From: Haloglomus litoreum
GTDB taxonomy: Archaea; Halobacteriota; Halobacteria; Halobacteriales; Haloarculaceae
NCBI RefSeq assembly: GCF_029338515.1
Contig: NZ_CP119988.1
Span: 3,162,001 to 3,226,000 of the forward strand
DNA: 64,000 bases
Direction: 5' to 3'
The notes below the pieces were generated by a model. The model made no database searches. It saw nothing but the letters and a program-made list of their open reading frames with translations, and was not told where the DNA came from. This document shows, piece after piece, positions 1 through 8,194 of this stretch. How positions within the stretch are numbered: position 1 is the first letter of the stretch; every line of letters begins with the position of its first letter. The position numbers were made by a program, and so were the translations under genes.

Positions 1-1
1 T

Positions 2-139
2 GAAAGGGGCCGGGCGGTCGATCCCTCCCGGTCCCGGCAAGCACCACAGCGAGCGACGCGAGCGAGGCGCGCAGCCGTCGCCGAAGGCGAGGCGAGCGAA
101 GTGAGCCGGTCCCGGAGGGTCGAGCGCCCGGGGGCTTTC
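2..139. repeat. Stem-ended interspersed repeat, copy 1 (short form)
   Basis: This is the shortest of three related elements in the first 4 kb; its upstream flank is cut by the window edge. Positions 2-21 and 120-139 are imperfect inverted repeats that would pair 16 of 20 bases, interrupted by a GGG/GGG internal loop and one G-G mismatch. Between them lie small hairpin-like modules built from GCGAGCGAAG-type repeats. Compared with the copies at 1651 and 3562 it lacks a block of about 65 to 70 bp before the right stem. I see no protein-coding potential. It could be a non-autonomous mobile element or a structured RNA. Confidence 0.7.
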
Positions 140-199
140 GGAGGGCCTGATTGCGCTAGTTCAAAGACGGGGGCAGGGCGTTGGCGAACGGCGGGCCTC

Positions 200-232
200 A
201 ATATAGGACGAACAGTCTCAATCTATATTAAG
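200..232 (+). promoter_or_regulatory. Promoter/inverted repeat before the first winged-helix cassette
   Basis: An AT-rich TATA-like stretch at 220-232 lies about 25 bases before the ATG at 254, the spacing expected of a haloarchaeal leaderless transcript. A 7-bp perfect inverted repeat (AATATAG at 200-206, CTATATT at 223-229, 16-base spacer) brackets it and could be an autoregulatory operator for the downstream DNA-binding protein. This is inferred from sequence only. Confidence 0.45.
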
Positions 233-253
233 ACAGAACCCGAACTGTGCTGT

Positions 254-793
254 ATGACGAAGGACGAATCGAGCTCCGAGAATCTGATGGGCCGCCAAAC
301 TACGGGTGAAGACCGCGTGCGGATGGTCGTTCGACAGCTGTCGGAGCCGCGGACGGCCAACTGGATCGCCTCTGAAGCGGGCTGGTCACACGAGCCGACC
401 AAGCGCGTTCTCGAACGTCTCGTCGACGACGGGATTCTCCACCGAGACGACAGCGGGATTCACACGACATACTACCCCGATTACCGTCGTCAGGCGATAC
501 AGGAGGCGATGCGCCTCCGAGACAGCGGCCACACTGTCGAGGAACTTACGGACCGTCTCGCCGACATGAAGGCACAGATTCGCGACTGGGAGGGCGAGTT
601 CCACATCGAGTCGCCGAACCAGCTTCGCGGGACGCTCGCTGAGGAGTCTCTCGACGCCGACGAAGAGAATCGTCGCCGTGAAATTGCCCGTGAGTGGGAA
701 CACCTCCAACGGCGCATCGAGATCGTCGGCTTTGCCATCCGTGAATGGGACTTTCTCACTCCGACGACCGAGCCCGCCGAGGCCAGCAGCTGA
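254..793 (+). CDS. Winged-helix regulator-like protein, cassette 1
   Basis: A 179-residue protein with an N-terminal winged helix at about residues 20-85 (EPRTANWIASEAGWS, then LERLVDDGIL) followed by a charged helical, probably coiled-coil, C-terminal half with a W-x-x-E-F-x-I-x-S-P turn. The ATG at 254 is preferred over upstream codons because the reading frame before it lies in repeat DNA and because a TATA-like box sits 25 bases upstream. It is followed after 3 bases by a small acidic partner gene. Clear paralogues with the same partner occur at 15498 and 16690. It resembles a haloarchaeal HTH family of unknown role (possibly DUF7342); function is not known to me. Confidence 0.8.
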   Translation: MTKDESSSENLMGRQTTGEDRVRMVVRQLSEPRTANWIASEAGWSHEPTKRVLERLVDDGILHRDDSGIHTTYYPDYRRQAIQEAMRLRDSGHTVEELTDRLADMKAQIRDWEGEFHIESPNQLRGTLAEESLDADEENRRREIAREWEHLQRRIEIVGFAIREWDFLTPTTEPAEASS

Positions 794-796
794 CGG

Positions 797-1255
797 ATGT
801 CGGTCCCGCATCCCGGTGGTGACCCGAACGCAAACCTCTACGCCCAGCTGAAGCGAGATGTCCTCGACCGTGTGCCACAGATTACGACGGTCGAGTTCGT
901 TCCTGACGATATCGTGGCCAAGCAGCTGCGGGCACGGTTTGATTCTGACCGTCTTGACCCTTCGACAGGGCCTAAGCCGCCGGAACTGATCATACAGTGG
1001 TATCGACAGGAGCCACACGATTGGTTCCGGATCAACTACACCGACCCGAACACGGGCTTTCACGCTGGCTGGCACCAAGACGAGGATCACCCCGATCTCG
1101 GACGGACGCATTTCCAGTACTCGGCTGCCGATACGGAGGACCACTGGGGGATCACATTCGAACACGAGACACCCTCATTGATACTCTGGGAAATCGTCGA
1201 AGAGCTCCTCGAGCACGTTAGGCCGACCTACCAGTACGCGAACGAGGACGCATGA
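797..1255 (+). CDS. Acidic partner protein of cassette 1, unknown function
   Basis: A 152-residue soluble, acidic protein starting at ATG 797, 3 bases after the winged-helix gene, so the two are surely co-transcribed. It has no motif I can name. Visible features are an N-terminal helix, a beta-rich middle ending in a G-x-H-x-D...H-F-Q pattern (FHAGWHQDEDHPDLGRTHFQ), and a C-terminal helix beginning LILWEIVEELL. The partners at 16021 and 17221 share this plan at low identity. The fixed gene order suggests a functional pair, for example regulator plus effector or antitoxin plus toxin, but this is inference. Confidence 0.75.
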   Translation: MSVPHPGGDPNANLYAQLKRDVLDRVPQITTVEFVPDDIVAKQLRARFDSDRLDPSTGPKPPELIIQWYRQEPHDWFRINYTDPNTGFHAGWHQDEDHPDLGRTHFQYSAADTEDHWGITFEHETPSLILWEIVEELLEHVRPTYQYANEDA

Positions 1256-1277
1256 CACCCCGAGAACGCACCGATCA

Positions 1278-1311
1278 TTGACACCCTCCCACGACTGAAG
1301 TCGTGAGCTTT
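1278..1311. repeat. Solitary IS200/IS605-type end
   Basis: The sequence reads TTGACACCCTCCC, then a hairpin (1288-1307, one mismatch in a 9-bp stem), then CTTTC. It matches the ends flanking the complete tnpA-tnpB element at 20.4-22.1 kb, in the same orientation. No transposase gene is nearby, so it is a relic or a non-autonomous end. It lies 22 bases after the stop of the cassette-1 partner gene. Confidence 0.7.
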
Positions 1312-1650
1312 CTGCTCGAATCTCTGAAAATAATTTGGCTGCACCCAAATATCTAAGCACGAGCGGGCAACAGCGAGGAGTCGTTCCCAGAAGTGAGGCC
1401 CGGTCGTGCCCATTCGTTCTGCCACGGGCGTCCCTTCGCTCTAGGAGATGGTCTCCTGCGTACAGATCGCCAGAGAAGCCCTGTCGAGTCCACCTTGCAA
1501 TCGAAGCCCAGTGTTGAGGGTTTTGAGTTCTATGTAGCCGAACGAATGCGTCAGCGACCATCGTGGAGACGCCGAGAGGGAACTGCCCAGCCACCACGGA
1601 GATGCCACGCCCGTCGCAGCGCTGGCCCCGAGACACAACTGGGCGGGACT
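1312..1650. other. Non-coding stretch between IS end and repeat copy 2
   Basis: I find no convincing gene here. Reading frames are open in several directions, but they show no start/RBS logic and no recognisable motif. The stretch is flanked by a solitary IS end and a stem-ended repeat, so it is probably insertion debris. Confidence 0.4.
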
Positions 1651-1854
1651 GAAAGAGGCCGGGCGGTCGGTCCCTCCCGGACTCGGCAAGCACCGGAGCG
1701 AGTGGAGCGAGTGAGGCGCGTAGCCGTCGCCAGAGGCGAGCGAAGCGAGGCGGTCCCGGAGGTGAGCGCCTCCGGCGCGAATCAGGGAAGTCGCAGCCCG
1801 CACAGCGCAGCGAGCAGGAACGTCTTCCCGTGGGTCGAGCGCCCGGGGGCTTTC
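1651..1854. repeat. Stem-ended interspersed repeat, copy 2
   Basis: The left stem is at 1651-1670 and the right stem at 1835-1854, with the same two terminal sequences as copies 1 and 3. The right-hand portion (from about 1717) is nearly identical to that of copy 3 at 3669-3799, including a self-complementary GAGCGCCTCCGGCGC segment. The internal modules differ in number between copies, which gives lengths of 138, 204 and 238 bp. The open frame across it on the minus strand is a by-product of the repeat. About 190 bases with no visible feature follow before the next gene. Confidence 0.75.
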
Positions 1855-2045
1855 GTCGGGTCTGGTTTGGGGGCCGATGCCCCTGATCAAGCATGAGAGG
1901 TGGGGCCGTCGAAGCCGAACAGGCAGTCTTGGCGACGCCGGACGGAAGTAGAAGCACCGCAGCCTCCCCTGCCTCGTAGCTACCCCTGCCTGCCCGCGAC
2001 ACAAGTACTTTACAGCTTCGCGATAATCTGTAACTACTGATCAGC

Positions 2046-2660
2046 ATGTCACGAGCCACCGACCGGGCCGGCGGTGAGGTCGTCAGGGAGTTCCTCTCGG
2101 TCGCGGAACTGCTCGAGGAACCGCGCCTGGCGCAGGTGTATGCCCACTGCCACCGGAAGGGGACGACCAGTGTACGGGACCTGATGGAGGCACTCGACCT
2201 CCCACAGGGAACCGCATACACCTACGTCAACCGGTTGACCGAGGCTGGTGTACTCAAGATGAACAACGAGGGGCAGCCACGGACGTACACCGCCCGTCCG
2301 ATCGACCTGACGGTGACGAGCGGGACAGATGCCGGGGAGTACCACATCACGCCCGCACTCGTTGACGCGGTGGGACGGCGGACCACGGACAACGACATCG
2401 ACACGTACATCGACCGGCACGGAATCGCCGGCCTCGCCACGGCGCTTGAGTACGCCGTCGACCGGGAGCGAGGAACGGTCACCCATCGATTGATGGCCCG
2501 TGATCTCGACATCTCGCCGCTCGCTGCCGAAATCGTCCTCCAGGCACTCCGCCCGGTGGTTCACGAACACTTCGACGTCGAGGCGTCCGGGGCCTCGCTC
2601 GACGACGTGGTTGCCGGCGAGGAGTCAGCAGTCGACGATGAGGGCGTGGACGAACGGTGA
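2046..2660 (+). CDS. HTH regulator/antitoxin-like protein paired with a PIN protein
   Basis: A 204-residue protein. Residues 15-75 form a winged helix (RLAQVYAHCHRKG, then LDLPQGTAYTYVNRLTEAGVL), followed by a second helical domain at about 100-175 and a very acidic tail. Its stop overlaps the GTG start of the PIN-like gene by 4 bases, so the pair is translationally coupled. HTH plus PIN pairs of this kind are common in haloarchaea and are usually read as toxin-antitoxin modules, with the HTH protein as antitoxin and autorepressor. No close named family is recognised. Confidence 0.8.
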   Translation: MSRATDRAGGEVVREFLSVAELLEEPRLAQVYAHCHRKGTTSVRDLMEALDLPQGTAYTYVNRLTEAGVLKMNNEGQPRTYTARPIDLTVTSGTDAGEYHITPALVDAVGRRTTDNDIDTYIDRHGIAGLATALEYAVDRERGTVTHRLMARDLDISPLAAEIVLQALRPVVHEHFDVEASGASLDDVVAGEESAVDDEGVDER

Positions 2661-3151
2661 GTACTGTCCACATCGCGGACACGGGATTCATCGCCGCTCT
2701 CGGCGGGCCGGAGAACGATCGATACCGGCGCGTCCGAGCCTTCGCCCGACAGCACGGCGTGGTGTTCGTGGTTCCCGAGCGCGTGTACGACGAGCTGACC
2801 GCCTCGGGGACCGAGGACCCGCACGTCGACACCGCGATAGCAGAGGGCTGGGTGCGAGTCGCCCCATCGCTGAACTATACCGACTCGCTCGTCTCGAGGA
2901 CGATGGATAGCGTCCAGCGTTACATCGCGAATGCCGACGACCGGCGAGCGGACAACGTGGAGCGGGCGGATGCGGCCCTCGGTGGCGTGGCGGCACAGTT
3001 GCTGGCAGCCGAGTCTCCGAGCAGCGTCTTCGTCTACACGACCGATATCGCCGCTGGTGAAGCAGTCGAAACCGCCCTTTCGGACGCAGGCTACGCGGAT
3101 TCAGTCGCCTTCGTCAATGCGTTCGAGTTCATCGAGGACCTCGTCGAGTGA
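2657..3151 (+). CDS. PIN-domain-like putative toxin nuclease
   Basis: A 164-residue protein starting at GTG 2657, which overlaps the upstream TGA. The N-terminus IADTGFIAAL has the first PIN-domain acidic residue. A mid-protein acidic residue follows in VPERVYDEL, RADAALGG lies near 110, and TTDIAAGEAVETAL forms the late part. The fold would be a Mg-dependent RNase. With the upstream HTH gene it forms a probable type II toxin-antitoxin pair. The acidic residues are spaced loosely for VapC, so it belongs to a divergent haloarchaeal PIN branch. Confidence 0.75.
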   Translation: MSTVHIADTGFIAALGGPENDRYRRVRAFARQHGVVFVVPERVYDELTASGTEDPHVDTAIAEGWVRVAPSLNYTDSLVSRTMDSVQRYIANADDRRADNVERADAALGGVAAQLLAAESPSSVFVYTTDIAAGEAVETALSDAGYADSVAFVNAFEFIEDLVE

Positions 3152-3561
3152 TCGCTCGATGGTATCGCCTACTCTCCGTCGAGATATTTTCGCCGTTGCT
3201 CCATCTTCTGGCGCTCGGCTCGCGGTCGTAGGGTTTCTCCAGCACGTCCGGTGACACACGTTTTCCCGAGTCACCGAGGATGCAGTTCTGCTTCGCGGGC
3301 TTCCTTCCACTCTCTGGAGCGGGCGGTATCGTCGCTGTAGGTTCGTCATTCCTCCCGGGGACAGCCCTGCAACGACTGTACTGTCTGAGACGGGCTGCCG
3401 AGGCCATCACCCCATCGAAAACCCGAGCCAGGAGGATCGCTCATCGAACGCGAGGATTGCGACAGCGGCCATCCTAGAGGATCTCCAGCCGACTCCCGGA
3501 TCGGATGCTGAATCCTGGGCTTGTTGTAGCGATGGCCGTCGAGTTCCAACCGGGTGGGACT
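3152..3561. other. Intergenic region before repeat copy 3
   Basis: About 410 bases with no gene I can support. No tRNA-like fold, IS end or clear promoter was seen. Small open frames on both strands have atypical composition and no recognisable motifs. Confidence 0.4.
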
Positions 3562-3799
3562 GAAAGGGGCCGGGCGGTCGATCCCTCTCGGACCCGGCAA
3601 GCGTCGGGGGACTCCGTCCCCCGGGCCCGCGGCGAAGCCGCGGCCACCGCAGGCCGGAGGCCGAGGCGCGTAGCCGTCGCCAGAGGCGTGGCGAGCGGTC
3701 CCGGAGGTGAGCGCCTCCGGCGCGAATCAGGGAAGTCGCAGCCCGCACAGCGCAGCGAGCAGGAACGTCTTCCTGTGGGTCGAGCGCCCGGGGGCTTTC
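3562..3799. repeat. Stem-ended interspersed repeat, copy 3 (long form)
   Basis: The left stem at 3562-3581 is identical to copy 1, and the right stem is at 3780-3799. The variable middle contains extra short perfect hairpins (GGGGGACTCCGTCCCCC, CCGCGGCGAAGCCGCGG and CGGAGGCCG types) that are absent from the other copies. It lies about 90 bases before the start of the large ATPase gene. Confidence 0.75.
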
Positions 3800-3889
3800 G
3801 GAGGGCCTCGCCTCCTCCAGCACTGCTCAGCAATCGCCCCCACCGACAACAGTTATGCTGGCTGCTCGCTCTGAGAGTAGCGATTACCC

Positions 3890-6800
3890 GTGGCTGCTGC
3901 CGACGACTCACCCTCCACGCTCCCTGCGACTCCCTACATCACAATCAAGCCGGCCGACTCCCCGCTCGACCCCGCGACCGTCGAGACGCATCTCCGGCGT
4001 CTCCACGGACTGACCGGCTCCGCGAAGGGCCGCTTCCTCACGAGCGCATCCCCACCGACCGTCGAGTGGTTGCTCACGAGTTCCGGCGACGAACGCGGTC
4101 TCACCTACGCCGTCGGCGTCGACGACGAGGCCGCTCACGCCTCGCTCGAACACGCGATCCGCGGGCTCTTTCCCGACAGTTACGCTATCGCCGAGACCGA
4201 CCGGGAGACGCTCCTCGAACCGTTCACTCCAGCCGAAGACACCGACACCGTCGCACTCACCTTCGACGGCAACCCGACACACCGCAAGGACTGGCAGACC
4301 TGCCTCACGCCCTTCGCCGAGTTCCACGAATCCGAGCGTGACCGAACACACGTCCGGGCCCCGCTCGCGGCCGTCGCGGAGACGCTCGCCGACAGTCCAG
4401 TCCCCGTCTGCTATCAGGTACTCGTCCGCCCGAAGGCCGACTGGTCGGTCGAGGCCGACGAGCGCCGCCTCAACCTCGAACAGGGTTCGGACACGTTCGG
4501 CGGGAAGCTCATGAACGCACTCGTCGGCCCACCCCCGGAGGACGAACTCGTCATGCTCGGTGCCGACGAGGAGCGGGTCGTCCACCTCGGAGAGCGAGAC
4601 ACGCACCGCTCGTTCGAGGTGAACGTCCGGGCAATCGCTGGGCACGACTCCGACCCGGTAGACGCAGAGCGCATCCTGCGTGACCTTGCGCTCGCCTTCG
4701 AGCCCGTGAGCGGGCCGTTCTACCGAATCGAGGGCACCGTTGCGACCGGTACGGAGGCCCAGCAGCTCGTCGAGGAGCTCCACGGGCGGACGCTGCATCC
4801 ACCGGCATACGGCCGCTCGCTCACCAGTCCTGGCCGAACCAGTCCGGGCCTCGTCGTCGACGCTCGCGAACTCGGCTCGTTCTGTGCCCTCCCGGGCGAC
4901 GCCCTGACGAGCGCGGGCGTCCGGGGTGTGGGCGTCACGCCGAGCGAGCGGACTGGACTCTCGCTCCCTCCTGCCGACCAACTCGCACCGTACTCGGGTG
5001 CAGGGATGACGCTCGGCCTCCCACTCACCGACGACGACCAGGCCACGGACGAGCCACTCGTCCTCCCACCGTCGTTGCAACCACTCCACATCGGCTGGTT
5101 CGGGCGGACGGGCGCTGGCAAGTCAACCGCCCTGGTGAATGCGATGCTCGCGAATCACCGTGCCACCGACGGAGCGAGCATCCTCGTCGACCCGAAAGGC
5201 GACGGGATGGGCGAAGCCTACCTCCGGGCGCACTTCGCCGAGTACGGCTCGCTCGAGGATGTCCTGTATTTCGACTGCGCGGCGGTCCTCCCGGCGATCT
5301 CCTTCTTCGATATCCGCGGCGAACTCGAGGCGGGCATCCCCCGTGAGACGGCCGTCGAGGACGCGGTTGATCACTACATCGAGATTCTCCGGGCGATTAT
5401 GGGCCGCGACCGCTTCGACCAGGCGGTTCGCTCGCCCGACATCATCCGGTATCTGGTGAAGGCGCTGTTCGACCCCGTCCACGGCTCGGACCACTTCTCA
5501 CACCGGCGACTCCACGAGGCCGCACGCAGGATGCACGAGCGCCAGTCCGCCCCCGCCGTCTCCGACGACGACCTCGAACGGATGCTCGGCGGCGTGGTCG
5601 CCAACCGCGCCCGGACGTTCGACGAGATCATGCAGGGGGTGGCGAACCGCATCGAGAAGGTACCCGTCGACCGCCGCCTCGCCCGCCTGTTCAACCACGT
5701 CAACGATACGGAGGACGACGGCCCCCACTTCGACCTGGTCGACTTCCTCGACGAGAACGTCGTCATCGTCTTCGACACGGGCGGCCTCCGTACCGAGGCA
5801 CAGCGCGTCCTCGCGCTGCTCATCCTCTCGGAATTGTGGACGGCACTCAAGCGGCGGCGAAAGCGCGCGGTCGTTGAGGACCTGCCGCTCGTCAACCTAT
5901 ACATCGAGGAGGCTGCGAGCATCGCCGTCTCCGACCTCCTGCAGGAACTGCTGGCGCAGTCGCGGAGTTTCGACTGCTCGGTCACGCTCGCGATGCAGTT
6001 CCCCGCACAGCTCCGTGGGTACGATCAGGACGTCTACGACGAGATCCTCAACAACGTCTCGACCGTCCTGACGGGGAACGTTCCCTCGGATGCACGCTTC
6101 GCCCAGCGACTCGCCACGGACGACATGGACCCACAGCAGGTCGGCAATCGGCTCCGTGCCCTCCGTCGCGGACAGTGGCTGGTAAGTTTGCCCGCGGCGT
6201 TCGGCCGTCCCGAGCCACGGCCGTTCCTCGTCCACTCGGCGCCGCTTCCGCCCGGCCATCCTGACGGCGAGCGCGGGCTGTCGTTCGACGAGCAATCCGC
6301 ACTCGCCACTGCACGGATCGAGATGCAGGCAAGAACGCGGGTCGAGTACGGTCTCGGGCTCTCGTCGCCGAGTGTCGTCCGCGAGGGACCGCCCAGCGAA
6401 GACGACGTGCCGGCCGAGTCGGAAGCGACCGATGGCGCACCTCCGGCGGTCCGGGTCGACAGCGCCCTTCCACACACGAAGCGGCTCCCGCCGACGGTCG
6501 AGTACGACGGCTCGATACACGCCCTCCGGTGTACGCGATGCGATACGCGCTATGACCCATCTATCGATGGGATGAAACGCGCTATCGAGTGCTGCTCGTC
6601 CATCGACGCGGTCGATAGCGACGACATCCCGATCTGTGAACTCAACCTCAAACTCACCGAGGCCGAGCGGTTCGACTCGGAGTGGTCGGATGCCCAACTC
6701 ATGTTCCTGCAGGCGGTCTACAATGCCCAGCAACTCCGGTTCGATCCACTCGAGTACGACCTGCTCTGGGATTCGATGCTCCGCCTGCAGGAATACGTCG

Positions 6801-7426
6801 GTATCGAGAGTGACGCCGTCCAGAATCTCATCGACGCCGACCTGCTCCGGCACGATACGGACCGGCCGCACCGCTTGTACACGGTATCGCCTGAGGGGCG
6901 GACGATCATCGGCGAGAGCTACCGGCAGGGTGTGGATTACGGCCACGGGCAGGGTGACCTCGAGGAGTCGAGCGAGCACGTCCTCGGCGTCGAGATCGGC
7001 CGTCGGTATCTGGAGGGTACGTATCGAGACGACCCGGAGTCAGACGTGGTCGAAGTGGTTCCGTACTACGACCTCGGGGAGAACCAGCGCCTCGACATCG
7101 CCGGTATCGACGACGAGGGCGACGTGGTGGTCGCAATCGAGGTCGAGCGGGTGAATCACGATATCAAGCGGGCGGTTCCGGAGGACTTCGATAAGATGGC
7201 CGCCTGCAATCCCGAGGAGGCCATCTGGATTGTCATGTCCCACACCGAGGGACACGAGGTGCTCGCCGCACTCAACGACCCGCTCGATGGAGCGGTGCGT
7301 GTCGAGAAGACCTACGCGAAGACCTCGCCCGTCAGTTCGTTCATGATCACCGAGCCCGGACTGACGGCGATGTACACCCTCGAGCAAGTCCGGGGGGCAC
7401 TCGGTGGGAAGGGGCCTGCCGCGTAA
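3890..7426 (+). CDS. HerA/VirD4-like ATPase with C-terminal nuclease-like domain
   Basis: A 1178-residue protein starting at GTG 3890. Residues 1-380 are an unrecognised N-terminal region. A P-loop FGRTGAGKST lies at about 404-413, followed by ILVDPKGDG. The Walker B strand VVIVFDTGG is near 629, NLYIEEAASI near 670, and a glutamine-containing LAMQFPAQL sensor-like strand near 700. This order is typical of HerA/TraG/VirD4 DNA pumps. A Cys-rich segment (CTRCDTRYD, then ECC) follows at 881-907, then a winged helix. Residues 1020-1140 look like a PD-(D/E)xK-type fold: RLDIAGIDDEG, then VVVAIEVER. It could be a conjugation coupling protein or a stand-alone defence or plasmid-processing enzyme. 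No other transfer genes are visible here. Confidence 0.8.
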   Translation: MAAADDSPSTLPATPYITIKPADSPLDPATVETHLRRLHGLTGSAKGRFLTSASPPTVEWLLTSSGDERGLTYAVGVDDEAAHASLEHAIRGLFPDSYAIAETDRETLLEPFTPAEDTDTVALTFDGNPTHRKDWQTCLTPFAEFHESERDRTHVRAPLAAVAETLADSPVPVCYQVLVRPKADWSVEADERRLNLEQGSDTFGGKLMNALVGPPPEDELVMLGADEERVVHLGERDTHRSFEVNVRAIAGHDSDPVDAERILRDLALAFEPVSGPFYRIEGTVATGTEAQQLVEELHGRTLHPPAYGRSLTSPGRTSPGLVVDARELGSFCALPGDALTSAGVRGVGVTPSERTGLSLPPADQLAPYSGAGMTLGLPLTDDDQATDEPLVLPPSLQPLHIGWFGRTGAGKSTALVNAMLANHRATDGASILVDPKGDGMGEAYLRAHFAEYGSLEDVLYFDCAAVLPAISFFDIRGELEAGIPRETAVEDAVDHYIEILRAIMGRDRFDQAVRSPDIIRYLVKALFDPVHGSDHFSHRRLHEAARRMHERQSAPAVSDDDLERMLGGVVANRARTFDEIMQGVANRIEKVPVDRRLARLFNHVNDTEDDGPHFDLVDFLDENVVIVFDTGGLRTEAQRVLALLILSELWTALKRRRKRAVVEDLPLVNLYIEEAASIAVSDLLQELLAQSRSFDCSVTLAMQFPAQLRGYDQDVYDEILNNVSTVLTGNVPSDARFAQRLATDDMDPQQVGNRLRALRRGQWLVSLPAAFGRPEPRPFLVHSAPLPPGHPDGERGLSFDEQSALATARIEMQARTRVEYGLGLSSPSVVREGPPSEDDVPAESEATDGAPPAVRVDSALPHTKRLPPTVEYDGSIHALRCTRCDTRYDPSIDGMKRAIECCSSIDAVDSDDIPICELNLKLTEAERFDSEWSDAQLMFLQAVYNAQQLRFDPLEYDLLWDSMLRLQEYVGIESDAVQNLIDADLLRHDTDRPHRLYTVSPEGRTIIGESYRQGVDYGHGQGDLEESSEHVLGVEIGRRYLEGTYRDDPESDVVEVVPYYDLGENQRLDIAGIDDEGDVVVAIEVERVNHDIKRAVPEDFDKMAACNPEEAIWIVMSHTEGHEVLAALNDPLDGAVRVEKTYAKTSPVSSFMITEPGLTAMYTLEQVRGALGGKGPAA

Positions 7427-8160
7427 AGTCGGCCGATATCGACTTTGGGCGTAAGGTTACCTTCGAGCGAGAGCAGTGGCCCTCGTCGCACCCCAAGGCG
7501 GCTAGTCCCCGCTCAGGCGGCCAAAGGTTGGCCGCGCCCTCCGCTAGAGTGTGGACTGAGTGATGAGAACCGACTAGTAACCCGGGACGGGCTCGCTTCG
7601 CTCGGAGAGGACTCCAAGGGCCACTCCGCGTAAAACAGGTCGCTGAAGCAGCCCTCGAAGGTTCTCCGCCGAGCGAGAATCCGCCTATCGTCTCAGTCGG
7701 ACAGCACATGTCGATTACGGATGGCGTAAGGGTGGCGCCGCCTTGCGATTCGATGCAACCTTACATCAGTACAGAGCGCTGAGAGGTTCGCTTCTCGGCG
7801 ATTGACTGGCCGCCCAGACCGCCGATTCTCCGGCCCTCGAAGCGCCTCGCGAGACGCCACCTCTGCTCATTACCCCCGACTCCACTTCTCCCCCGTTTCG
7901 ATTCCACACAGACCACTCTAGCGGGGGCTGTGGCGAAGGTTAGGAGACGCAAGCATCGGCTATCTCGTCGATAACCCGATCTGTGGCTTCGATCCAGTCT
8001 CGCGTCACGTGCGGTCGGCACTGCAGGTGCGAACCCCCTGCGGGTGATGGGTATGGTCCTACAGTGCTCACACCCTCGGGAGCATCGGACCGTCGCCCAG
8101 TTCTCGTAAGAGCGTAAGAAGCGGATTCGAATGCAGAGACGGTAAGAGACCCACACACTG
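7427..8160. other. 734-bp region without a supportable gene
   Basis: No gene is convincing. A frame on the minus strand at 7940-8158 ends with PHVTRDWIEATDRVIDEI, faintly like the C-terminus of a group II PLP decarboxylase, so this may be a decayed remnant. The GGCGTAAGG motif occurs twice (near 7449 and 7724). A segment at 8010-8040 resembles a T-arm but no tRNA folds around it. Confidence 0.35.
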
Positions 8161-8194
8161 ATTATGCAGAAGATAATATTACTACGCGCATAAT
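8161..8194 (+). promoter_or_regulatory. Promoter bracketed by a perfect inverted repeat
   Basis: ATTATGC at 8161-8167 and GCATAAT at 8188-8194 are perfect 7-bp inverted repeats separated by 20 bases. They flank an AT-rich TATA-like core (GATAATATTAC) and run into the ATG of the ATPase gene. The symmetry suggests a repressor operator at this promoter, or an unusual 5' end structure. Confidence 0.45.

Noticed and set aside
3474-3911. Minus-strand frames across the stem-ended repeats encoding KPPGARPTGRRSCSLRCAG-like peptides
   Set aside because: The same peptide arises from both repeat copies because the DNA repeats. There is no start-site logic and the length is set by the repeat, so I treat it as non-coding.
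8005-8045. tRNA T-arm-like segment (GCAGGTGCGAACCCCCTGC)
   Set aside because: No acceptor, D or anticodon arm can be folded around it; probably chance or a worn attachment relic.
7940-8158. Minus-strand frame ending PHVTRDWIEATDRVIDEI, resembling a PLP-decarboxylase C-terminus
   Set aside because: The similarity is short and the upstream half looks random. It is mentioned in the region note but not supported as a gene.
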